DNA of 64,000 bases from Schistosoma haematobium. Lineage: Eukaryota > Platyhelminthes > Trematoda > Strigeidida > Schistosomatidae. Position 1 is the first letter of the stretch; the number at the start of each line of letters is the position of its first letter. The notes beneath the pieces are model-generated. The model made no database searches. It was not told the origin of the DNA and was given only the letters and a program-made list of their open reading frames with translations. The stretch is from positions 7,683,616-7,747,615 of the forward strand of contig NC_067196.1 in NCBI RefSeq assembly GCF_000699445.3, in the 5' to 3' direction. Both the position numbers and the translations under genes were made by a program. Shown piece after piece: positions 31,619 through 44,600 of the stretch.

Positions 31619-32602
31619 TTTATTTGTATTACGTGAAAAATTAACAAATACTTGATCTAATGTTGTTTGTTTTACTGAATAATGTTCAATATAATGATTG
31701 AATTGCATTTTATTTAATAATTTAAATAATATTGATAATTGAATATGTTTATTCATTTGATATTCATAATAATGTGATTGTAATTCATTTAATATTGAAT
31801 GAGGAAATGTTTTATTAAATTTATTTTTTAATTGATTAATTTGTTCAATTGTTACTAAATGATTTAAACGTATTTCAACATGATAACCATTACCATAACG
31901 ATTTTTTAAATGTTGTATACTACCAAAACATTTTAATTGTCCATTAATCATAATACCAATTGATTGACATAATACTTCACATTCTTCCATACTATGAGTT
32001 GTTAATATAATAGATCGACCATCTTTAATAAGTGATATAATTTGATCCCACATAAAACGTTTACCAATTGGATCCATTCCACTAGTTGGTTCATCAAGTA
32101 ATATAACTTGTGGTTTACCAATTATAGCAATTGCAGTTGATAATTTTCTAAGATTACCACCTGAATAAACTGATGTAATACGATCGGCATATGGTAATAA
32201 ACCCATATTTTGTAATAATTCATTAACAGTTGTAGAAATTTGTTTTTCAGGAAAACCACGTAAACGAGCATATAAAGTAAGTGTTTCTCGACCAGTTAAA
32301 AGATCATGAACAGCATCAAATTGTGGACAATATCCTAGATTTTTCAGTGCATTCTTAGTTTGTGTAACTACATTGAATCCATTGACATATACAGTTCCCA
32401 TGGATGGATGTAGTTTACCAGTAATCATATTAAATGTGGTAGTTTTACCTGCTCCATTTACTCCAAGTAATCCAAAACATTCTCCTGGACGAACTCCAAA
32501 TGTTAAACGATTAACAGATGGTTTCTTCTTCCGAGGGAAAAATTTAGTTAAATTAATAACTGCAACTGAACATAGAGAATTGATATAACCTTCTTTGTCA
32601 GC
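31616..32602 (-). CDS. ABCA gene exon 3 (NBD2 and C-terminus)
   Basis: The acceptor is tttttaattag|GCT, in phase 0 after Lys2018. It encodes [20 protein letters not shown], then Walker A GVNGAGKT, the variant signature [10 protein letters not shown] (YSGGN is also the form in vertebrate ABCA NBD2), [13 protein letters not shown], and H-loop [10 protein letters not shown]. The true exon starts 174 bases upstream of the first in-frame ATG (32428); that ATG would cut off Walker A. AATAAA hexamers overlap and follow the TAA stop at 31616-31618. Confidence 0.93.
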   Translation of the reverse strand, partial: ADKEGYINSLCSVAVINLTKFFPRKKKPSVNRLTFGVRPGECFGLLGVNGAGKTTTFNMITGKLHPSMGTVYVNGFNVVTQTKNALKNLGYCPQFDAVHDLLTGRETLTLYARLRGFPEKQISTTVNELLQNMGLLPYADRITSVYSGGNLRKLSTAIAIIGKPQVILLDEPTSGMDPIGKRFMWDQIISLIKDGRSIILTTHSMEECEVLCQSIGIMINGQLKCFGSIQHLKNRYGNGYHVEIRLNHLVTIEQINQLKNKFNKTFPHSILNELQSHYYEYQMNKHIQLSILFKLLNKMQFNHYIEHYSVKQTTLDQVFVNFSRNTNK

Positions 32603-35600
32603 CTAATTAAAAATAGAAGACAATATTCAAATGATATAGCATATATTCCATAAACAATTGATGGTTTCAATGAAAACATTTATGCTTAAATGTATTGAAA
32701 GCAGATATTGAAGTGTGCCAATCACTTTGCATCGAAAGCTCACTTATGAAATCTGTGTTAATATTGTCAATCACTGAAGATCCTTAACCGTGTTTAAAGC
32801 ACACTTAGATCATTAAATATTCAGCAAAGTCTTTAAACATGAGATTTCAAAGTTGAAAATTCATTTTCTATGCGCAAAATTAATAAAGGTTTTCACTCAA
32901 AATATCAATCATAACAATTCGTCAGGAATGTTTTTCATTTGACCATATATGTATCCTATAAACTAATTATTCGTTGTGGAGATGAATGCTTCCAGGTTTT
33001 CAATGGTGGACTAACGTCAATCCGGTTTATGATCTCAATGAAAAACATAATGATCTTCACAATCCTTTATTGATAACTATCCATATAGTCGTGTAAACTA
33101 ATTAAAGTATAATAAAATATGAATTACTCCCTATTAGCTTAATTGTTAGAACTGCTTGAACATGTTATCTTGATAAAACTACATGCTTATGAAGAATAGT
33201 GAAACAACTGTTAAGTATTGTAAGGGTTTCATTATTATTTATTCAAACGAATTCATTTCACATTGAGAATGAACCAACCACCATGATGTTTTAGAAAATC
33301 CCTAATTTATTTAAAAGTCAAAAAGACTATTTCTAGGATTTTATTTTCTTTATTAACTAGTTTGAATGGTTGTCATCATTACATTCAGTAAATTTGTAGT
33401 ATTACATTAATAGATGTAATTAAATTTGATATCACAAACATATCTCTATTGGATAATCATTGAAAACTGAGGGCACTTGGCTGCCATTTCTTTCTCGTAT
33501 TATACTTCACAGCAGTAATGACTGACATCAAGAATAGGATTTCGCACCGTCGTCTCCATATGTGAATAACAAACCTCCAGAGTAGCAATTACTAGCAACA
33601 AGGGTGAATGAATTTAGTTGATAAATATTCATAAATATCGATTATTTAACTATTTATAGTGAAGCCTTATAATCACAGGGACGCTACTGAAGAGGTAAAA
33701 AGAATAGTAAAATTAACATCAAAGTTGAAAAGTGTCTAGTAGCACAATCCAGTAAGCTTGTTTCTCTGTATTTGTGATCTGTCAGCTAGATGTATCTGGA
33801 CTCCACTACTGATTTTTAAATCAAGATTTGAACGCAATAATTTTCGGTCTGAATACTAAGCATTCCGAAGTAGAATGAATCGTACAGTTTGGATTCCAAT
33901 ACTATCTACAATATAAATATGTTAACAGATATAAACTAAGATGCAATATTGAGACGATTTGCTTAGCATGAACGTAACAGAGATTCATCAACCCACAGTA
34001 CAGAAAGTTAGTAAAGTACAAACCTTTACAAGTAAAGCTGATAATCATGGAATATATCTTGTATCAAATCCGTGTCAATGGAATTAAACAGAAAGCTTTA
34101 TGTAAGGTGAAGAGATTTTCAAAGAATGTTAACGTAAACTAATAGTGAAACGTCATCGACTAGCGTTAAATAACAAATGTAGAGTCTGGTTCAAGACAAA
34201 ATGAAATCAAGCAGAACAATGGAGAAGAATTTTATTTGACTATTCGTAAAAGCATGAAAATTAATGGACGAAATTATTGTTTATTTTTGACGAAATCATG
34301 TACGTAGTGTATACATTATCATGAACAATTACATTTAGTAATGTGTTAATGTAAAATCATGTACAAGATACTCAACTGTAAGACATTTGTTGGAAACGAT
34401 GAGAAGGGGTCAACACAGATCAATCAATTGTCTTTACATCACTTTTAAAAAGAAAATGATTTTCTGGACGCTTCTGATGGTGGCGGTCTAAATAATGAGT
34501 GAAAATTCAGTGAATTGCACTCATACTTCAGAGTGAACAGTATGATTAGTGTCAACTCAACTGAAGAAAAATGAAGATGATCATAGTAGTGGCCTTCAGA
34601 GAATCAAATGTGACCATATTTTGTTACTGGAATAAATGAAAGTAAATAATCTGATATTATAAGAAGAACGTAAACGTTCCTTATTTAATTCTAGTTACTC
34701 ATAAATAGTATATAATATGTGAATAAAGGAAACAAACGCCCTGGTGTAATAAGTAGTATAAAACAACAAAACTTGAAGTGTAAAATATAACTTACTATCG
34801 TTTCTACTTTCTTAATAAATGAATTTAAGTGGGATATTTATCTTTCATCCGATAAATCTTAGATACCTGGTTCTTTTATACGTACGATACGAACATTGAT
34901 GGAGTTAATAAACTATCCAATTTATTTGATTTTTAGAATTTCAAGTTGAATGATAAGTCATTCGAACTAGTTGATAACATAGGAAATTGTGAAAACATAA
35001 ATTTTTAATAAATTTCAAAAATGGGTTGATTTGTGATATTGTAGCTATACTGTACAGTTCACTTGGTATTGTTTTATTTGAATCTTACCATTCATGTTTA
35101 AGACTGCAATTGATCAGTCTCTTATTGGCAAAAGTGCATGCTGTGAGTATTGTCTCAATATTGTTTTAATTTACAAGCATTGTAAGCAAAGATGGATAGT
35201 GGCTAGCTGTGGAATGCAAGACGCGCGTTTCCTCCCATTTAGGACTCGTCAGATGGATGTACCTGCATCTCAGAATTGATGTTCACTCTGGAACTCAAAC
35301 CCAGTACTGTTCTCTTCGAACGCCGTCACGTTATCCTCTTAGCTACTGAGTCCTGATACCCACATGCTTGTGCAGTGGGGTGAAGTTTAATTCACTTGGT
35401 TATGTTTTACTTGAATAATACGATGGCGTCTGAAGCGAACGGTACTGAGCTTGAGTTTCAGAGTGAGCATCAAATCTGAGATGCAGGTATATCCATCTGA
35501 CGAGTCCCAAATAGGTGGGAACGTGCGTCACACTGCATTCCACTGCAAGGCACTATTCATCTTTAATATACTGCACAACGCTCTAGAAGTTTTTTTCTTT

Positions 35601-38600
35601 ATCAAATAATTATGACAATATCTTTATTAATGGGTAAATTTTCCCAATTGTTATGACTTTATGTCCGGCTTTTTATCACGTGATTTGCCCACCAATCAAA
35701 ATACGACTTATACAATCTTAGCACTGTGCCAAACCAATGACGTTCGACTGGTATGAGCAGCCTAGCGTCCTTATTGGTACTACGTCCGTCTAGCCCGTCC
35801 ACTTGAATTCAGAACATCAATTCCAGCTCTCACTATGCGAATCGAATCGAATAATTTATTTCAGACATACTAGGTTTATATATCAACCAAACAGACCGCA
35901 ACGAACCATAAAATAAGAAATAACACTTGTACACAATAAATTCAAAAGGTGACTGTGAACGTGGGAGACAGTAGTCAATAAACTGGATATAGGTTACGAA
36001 CAGTAAATCGTACAATAATAAATTATAGGTCAAAATAAAGCTTATATTAAGAGGAATAGGGATGCACACAGTCTAGTTGCTGAATAGTTATACAATAACA
36101 ATATATATAAAATATTAATCCATTAATAGTTCTCAGAAGTTGCTCGTGATTTAATCTTCGCTCGGATATAACACTAATCACAAAACATTAATTTTCGTGA
36201 CAATAAATCTATTGTCTATATACTTAACTTTAATAATACAATATACCAATATAGAATTAATAATTACAAGCAATTTCACTGAACAATATCTGATGTATAA
36301 TATTTACTTTAACAAACAAATACATCAACAATGAATATCAGTATATTTAAATAGACAGAACCACTAGCTTTATATCAATGCTTAGCATATTCAATATTGA
36401 TCCATTCATATTTCTCAATAACATCATATTATAATTAAATATTATTATTATTATCATCAGCTTTATTCAATATTATATTTTTGGTACAATATAGAATTCT
36501 CAGCGCAAAGTATTTCAATAAGTTTCCGTTTTTTTCTTCTTGGTCGGTCCTGGCGATAAATATTGAGTGATCTCCAGTTAGATGTTAGCAGTTCAGTAAA
36601 TGAACATCTGAATAATGTGCATTCTTTTCGTTGTATATTGCCAGCAACCATATTGTCTCTTATTAAGTTTTTTGTAACTTTAACAACGAAAGGTTGTACA
36701 CTTTTCAGAAACGCAGCAGAATAGATTATACGATTAAAAGACATAATGATATATTAAAATAAACAAAAAAAATAGATAACTTGTTGAAATATCTAGATGG
36801 CAGAAACAGGTAGCCCAGATGCTCAAGTAGGCCACCCTTTTGAATAGATGATAAAAGTCTTATAAAAAAATTTCAACAACACTAATAATAAAACTAAAAC
36901 ATATACCTTTGAAATACGTAATCTTTCAGCATGTACATCTTCATCTTCCGAATTATTCTCTTTATCCTCCTCCTCCTCATTATTATTATTATTATTATTA
37001 TCAATCATTGATTGATTAATATGATGACTTTGATCATTATCATTATCATTAACATTATGATTCGATTTCATTTGATTAAGTTTTTTCATTAATAACTTAT
37101 GATGTTTAATGAATAATTTTGGATAATTAATATAAAAATAATATTTAATGGATTGTATAAAAAATTTATTTTCTTTTAATAAAACAAATAAAAAAAATAA
37201 ACATGCTTCAATGAATAATGCAAATAATTTATGACCAAGTAAATTCCAATGTAATGGATTTGTATTATAATCTATCCATGATAATGATGATGATGATGAT
37301 AATGATGATTTCTTGATATCTTTTGTATATTGTTTAATAGTATTCATAATATAATAACGTTTAGCTAAATCAAATAAACCACGACTTAAACAATATTGTG
37401 GAAATATAGTAAATATATATTTTAATATATTATTAATTATTTCTAATAAAAGATTATTTTTAGAAAAATCATCTAATATCAAAGTACACATACATGTAAT
37501 AGAACCAATTAGCAAATTAAATATAGATAATATTACTAATGATGTACTTGATGATGTAATAAAATATGTTGTCATATATAACATTGGTATAATAGCTATA
37601 CCATATAATAAAATTAATAAAATAAATGCATAAATAACATCGGAATGAATATAAGCAAATTTTTCAAATATAATAAATATTATAATACATAATAAACCAC
37701 ATATAATATAATTCATAATATCCCATAAATATGATGTTAACCAATAGATCATTGGTTTTAAACCTGATACAATTTGTAAATGTTTTGAACCAATATTATT
37801 TTCTTTAATTAAAAATGATATAAAACTAGCTGGTATTAAGGATAAACTAAGTAATGTAAATAATGATAATGTTAAATCAATTAATAATTCTTTAGATAAA
37901 CCTAAACTATGATCATTATGATTTGATAATGATAATGGATAATTAATAAATATAATATTAGTTAAATTATTATAATTATTTAATAACATATTTAATTGTA
38001 AATTATGTAATGAATTTAAATAAGCTGGACCAGATACATAACCTTTATTATTAAACCATATACGTAAATATGATATAGATGGTAATGATAATTTTAGAAA
38101 TGTTATTAAATCAATCCAAAAAGTATCTTTTTTAATTAAATTATTATTTATATCATAGATACTAGTAGTATTTGTTAATAAATGTATAAATAAATGATTT
38201 GAATTTAATAAATATTTAGAAATTTTACGAAATGATGGATAATTAAATGTATGATAACTTAAACCACCATATCTTTGTCTTATATATTGATATTGTGTAT
38301 TCATTAAATAATTTGATACTTTAAATGATGTTAAATTATAGAAAATATCTTTAGTTGGTAAAATTCTAAAACTTGGTTGTTGGTCAATAGATGTATAACT
38401 ATTTATGGAACATGATAAATTACATGAACAATCAATAGATTGAATAGAACGTATATATTTCATTTCATTATAAGTTAAATCTGTTTTCATTATTTTTATA
38501 TTAGACAAATTACATTGATCATAGATTTTATAATATCCATTAATATTTTTTAATGTTTCTTTAGGCAAACAACCTATACCAGTCCATCCTAATGGTTTTT

Positions 38601-41600
38601 TTAATGCATTCTCATAATTCCATCCTATATTTAATATAGATTTAAAGAGTTGTGATTGATTCATTAAATTTTCAATTGGATCATTTAATTCATATAAATT
38701 ATTTTCATAAAATGTATTTAATGGTAATTTATTTTTATTATTTATCATAAGCCATGGTGTTATAATCATTGGTTTATATAATGTTGTTTTAATAAAAAAT
38801 TGTGATGATTTTAATGCTAAAATAAGTACACATATAGGTAATATAAATTCAATAAATATACTTAATTTAGATCGTTTAAAATAATGTAAACGTTTTATAA
38901 ACATTGCTTTCATTTGTTGTTTTATATTAGATTGTAATAATGGTATATTTTCATTTAATATTGATTTATTATTGATTATATCATTAGATTGTTTTAATTT
39001 ATTTATTTTATAATCATGTTTATGATTAAGATGACGTAATAATGTTGTTGTTGTCGATGATGATGATGAAATTTGGCCTATATCTGTTAAATTCGATTCA
39101 TGTAACTTAGTATCAGTTAACGTTTCTTGTTGTTGTTGTTGTTCTTGTATTCGATTCATTGATGTATTGATTTGATTTTTATCAATTTCATATTGATTAT
39201 CATTTTGATTATTAGTTATTGTAATATGATCACGTAATGAATTATTTGAATTCTTTGATAACATTGCAGGATCATCCGCTATACTAAGAAATATTTCCTC
39301 TAATGAAGTATCTGTTAATCCATAACTAATTATACCATGTGATATTAATTCAATCGGTAATTTCATTTGTTCATTATTAGATTGTTGATTTTCAAATTGT
39401 TTCAATAAATGACTTAATGAATTATCAATAACATTATGGATTGGTATACGAAATATGAATTCATTTTGATTATAATCAATTAAATGTATATCATTAATAT
39501 ATTGTTTTAAATAATTAATGATATAATTGATAGATTTATTGATTAATATATCATTATTATGATAACTTTCTATAGAATCATTATTAATCGATTGATTTTG
39601 ACGTTCTAATATTAAATAATAACCTTGATTATATATTGATTTTAAATATAAACTAGAACCATAACATTTTAATTGACCTTGTGATATAATAGCTATACGA
39701 TCACCTAAAATATCTGCTTCATCCATATGATGTGTTGTTATAATAATTGTTTTATTTAATTTCATTTTAATAATTAAATCCCATATTGATCTACGTGAAT
39801 ATGGATCAATACCAGTAGTTGGTTCATCTAATAATATAATTGATGAATGACCAATAAATGCTATAGCTATAGATAATTTACGTTTTTGTCCACCAGATAA
39901 GTATTTTACTTGATCATTTAATTTATTATTTAAATTTAATAATTTAATAAAATATTGTATTTCTATATTCATTTGTTCATTATTAAAACCTTTTAATTTA
40001 GCATAAAATTTTATATGTTCAATAACTGTGAAATAATCAAATAATATATTATGTTGTGGACAATAACCTAAATTAGTACGTATTATATTCATTTGATTAT
40101 AGATATTATAACCACAAATATATGCTGTACCATTGGATGGTTTATGAATACCAGTTAAAATAGATATTAATGTTGATTTACCTGATCCATTATGTCCTAA
40201 TAATGATGTAATTTGATTTGTATAAAAATCAACAGTTAATTGATTTAATGCTGGTTTATTATTTTTAGTATAAATTTTACTAATATTTTTTACAGATATA
40301 CTAATTGGTAAACATTCTGTATTTGATTCAATACATATTGGCAATTTCCCACTTTCTTCATAAACATTATTATTATTATTATTCATTGAATCGATAGGAT
40401 TCTTTTCATGATTCTTTTTGATTATCTTCCAGTTTTGATATTTAATTCTTGAATAAAATAATTGATATATATAATGATTGTTTGATATAATCCATTCTAT
40501 TAATAATGTTATACATAAATATAATATAGAATCAATCCATAACATTAGTATACATTTACCAGGTGAATATAATGAATCACTTAATTTAATATGCCATATA
40601 TTATTCCATTGTGTACCAAAACCTTGTGATTCTGATCTTAATAATGAATATAAACCTAAACAAAATGCTACTTGATTTGATAATGATATAAATATAATTA
40701 ATTCTTCTGTAATCCATTTTTCATTCATTAATATAATTGGCAATGGTATATATAATATAAAATAAAATAAACCAGTTATAATAGCACTTAAATTAGCTTT
40801 ATAAAAAAATATTGAACATAAAAAACAAAACATTATAATTGATATAATATAAGATATAAATAATAAAAATATAATAAATATATTACTTAATATAATAATA
40901 TTACCATATTTTAATATAATTGTAATAATAATAGTAATAGGTAATACAACTATCAATGTACTACTAAACCAACTAAACCAATGTATAATATTAGTAAAAC
41001 CCATAATTTTAGTAAATTCTTTAATATATAATTCTTTTTCTTCTACAATATATTTTGTTAATAACATTGCTGTTAATATCCATGTTAAAATTAATAATTG
41101 TGGTAATAATTTTGTTATTTTATATAAAAATTTATCATTTATATAACATGTAGTTGGAAAAAATTTCATTTGTTTCCCAATCAATAAATCCATTGATGAA
41201 GATGATGATGAGGATGTATTCCATATATTCCATGAATTATTTAAACGTTGAATACGTTCTGGTAAATTATTAGATATTTCTATAATTGCATTACTAATTA
41301 AATCTTGTATATCTAAAAAACCACTTGTAAAATATTTTGTATCACCATCATTTACATTATTACGTGGTCCTGGATGCCATGTATGATCTAATACTTTATA
41401 ATTATTTGTATCATCTATAAGATAGGAACTTTGACGTATTGTTACTATAGTTGATGAATTTTTTAACATATCCAATGTATAATTATTATGATTAATTGAT
41501 GAAAATATTGTATTATTAAATATAATACCTTGAACAATTGGATGTACTTGTGATTTAAATAAATCCATAAGTAAATTAAAATTTGTTTCATTATTTACAC

Positions 41601-44600
41601 CGTATATATTTGTTGCTAAGGGAAAACAATCTAATAATTGTATCATTATATCAATGATATTATTAATTCGATTAAAAATAATTGGTTTATTTAATAAATC
41701 ATTTGTTTCATTTGTATAATTGTTTATTTCAGGACTTAACCAATATAATCCCTGTTTACACATATTTCGAATAGTATTATATAATATTGTATGACTGTTA
41801 TTATGATTATTAGAATGTAATATACAAAGATTTAATAAATGTCTAACTTGTATTAATAATGATGTATTGGATAAATAATAATTTAAAATTGGCTTAGTAT
41901 GTAATTGATATTGTTTTAATGTATTTTTAAAGAATAATAATAAACGTTGCGGTTCCATTACTCTATACATAATTTCATTTGTCCATTGATTTACAGGATA
42001 ATAAAATATATAACCATTTAATAAAAATCTTATACGTCCAGTATATTGTATAAATAATTTATTATGTAATAATTTTTGTAATGAAATACAATTAATTTTA
42101 TAATTATTATTGATAGAATTCATAGAATTCATTGGTGTTATTAATGGTAATGAACGTTGAATTCGGATTAATTTTTTTTCTATATCAAATAAATTAGTAA
42201 AATCAATATCTTTTATAAATTCCATTAATTGGCCAATATCATTTAAATGTGATGTTTTTGTACCGCATATAAATCGGGATATAGTTGATAACCAATAAAT
42301 TTGTTTAATTGTTATATTAAATATACCAAAATTGATTGTTTTATTATGTAATTCATTTAATTGATTATTATCATTATGATGATGATTATTATTATTACTT
42401 TCATTTGTATTATCATTTTCATAAATTAATTCATTGAAAATATCTTGATAAATTTGTTGAATATTGAATAGAATAAATTTTAATTGTTTTAATGATTGAC
42501 TATTGGGATCATTCATAAATTTTAAAAAATTTGAAATATTATAATGTTGAAAATCTTTTGTTCTAATAAATAAAAAAGAAATGTTTTAGAAAACATAATC
42601 ATTATTCATAATAATATTTTGTTTTATGATATGAGCTACTTATATTGATATAAGTAGAATGAAACAAAAGTCAAAAATAGAATGTATTTAAGTAGAAGAT
42701 TGAGAACGAAAGAATGGAAGTAGAAAGTAATTGGTATGAAAATGCAGAAATAATGAATGAAAAACAAATAACTATGTGATCTTCTTTTGTTTATTACTCA
42801 TTTACTTGTTTAATTTTGATGAACCATCGACGACACTATAATTTATAGATGAACCAATCAGATATAACATAAAAGCTCTTGGATTTTAGTGCAAAATTCA
42901 TTCATACATTTGGTTAAACAGTGTTTTTGGCATTTTAGTTTATGTCCGTTCGTGATTAAAACCATAAATCTAAGTCCTAATACTTAATTATCAACAGTGA
43001 ATCTTATTTCTAGTTCCTCACCATTGTTTATAACTCTCATTCGGTCCTAGTTAGTATGTGAACATTCTCAAGATCAATTTAGCGTCGCTCAAAGGTTGTC
43101 CATAAATTATAGTCTCACCGAACTATTTGATATTAATAACAGTTTATTATAAGTGATATGCGTTTCTCATTTATTTTAAAAAAATATGGATCAATAACCC
43201 ATGTTTTTATTAATGGTATTGTGTTATGTGTTACTGATGTCGATAGAGATAAGTAGTTTATATCATCAAACGAAAGTGAAATACATGATGGTAGAAGGTT
43301 AATGAAATCAAAGAAAAGAGAACGAAAACAACGAATTATTAATGCGAAAACCTGTTGACAATGAAGTCTGAGACAATTGATTGATATTTTGTGAATAAAG
43401 TATTTACTGTATGGTTCTCAGATTTTAGTGAGATATTCTGTGATTTTGTGTTCAAATACATTCGGTTTTCCCCACTTGTGTTCACTGCATTATGTTTAGT
43501 AATACGTTATTAACATTGATAACTTGGAATTTATAATAATTAGTTGAGATCATGAATTGATCAATGTTAGGGTACCATTAAGAATCTGAAAGCAATAGAT
43601 GACCTTTTCGCTCTAGTATGGGACTACTCAACAGTACGCATCTACAATCTTGCAAGTAGGATTCGAATCCAGGATCTTAAGTGGATACGCACTACTAAAA
43701 AGTCTTATATTGAGATAAAACGCCATTTAGTGCTTTCAAGTTTTTAGTGTTGTTCTACCATTGGTCAGTTAATGATCTCAATTAAAACTCAGAAATCTTC
43801 ACAACTCTATAATGATATAATAATTAAATTTGTTTAAATAGCTTCTTTAACTCTGTTACGATTACACAATAGAAGGACCGTTCAACTATGTTAATTTATA
43901 AATAGTCTAGTAATCGAATAATACATTAATAATATTTTTAATTTCTAGATGCTTAACAACCAGAGCAACAATTTTTATGGGTACATGGAACGTCCGGTCA
44001 ATATGGGAGACCGGGAAGACCAGTCGAATAGCAACAGAAATAAAGTGATACAACTTCATAATACTCAAAATAAGAGAAACGCACTTAACTCATATTGCAC
44101 AGCAAAGATGCTGCTGTACTCCTATCACGAATAGGAAGATGCTTCACGTACTCAGGGAGTTGCTCTGATGCTATCCGAAGAAGCTTGTAATGCACTTATA
44201 GAATTGGAATATCATGGATCCAGAACCATCAAAGCATCATTCAAAACAAAGATGGAGGGAATCACGATGAATTTCATCCAATCTTATGCACCCAAAAATG
44301 GTAGTAACGACGATGATAAAGATCAGTTTTATGAGAGGTTGAAATCAATCATAGCCAAGTGCACAAGAAAGGATCTCACCATCCTGATGGGAGACCTAAA
44401 CGCCAAAGTCGGAATGGATGACGCCGGATATGAAGATATCATGGGACGATATGGACTGGGGGAAAAAACGAGAGTGGAGAGAGATTTGCAAATTTACGTG
44501 CATTCAACAATATTCCCACATAAAACTACATGGGTCTCTCCGGATCGCACCATGGAGAACCAGATAGATCACATTTGTATCAGTAAAAAATTCACAAGGA

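Noticed and set aside
31616..32428. Separate 270-residue single-domain ABC ATPase gene starting at 32428
   Set aside because: That start would fall after Walker A. The frame continues upstream to a good acceptor at 32603 that joins in phase with the exon ending at 36907.
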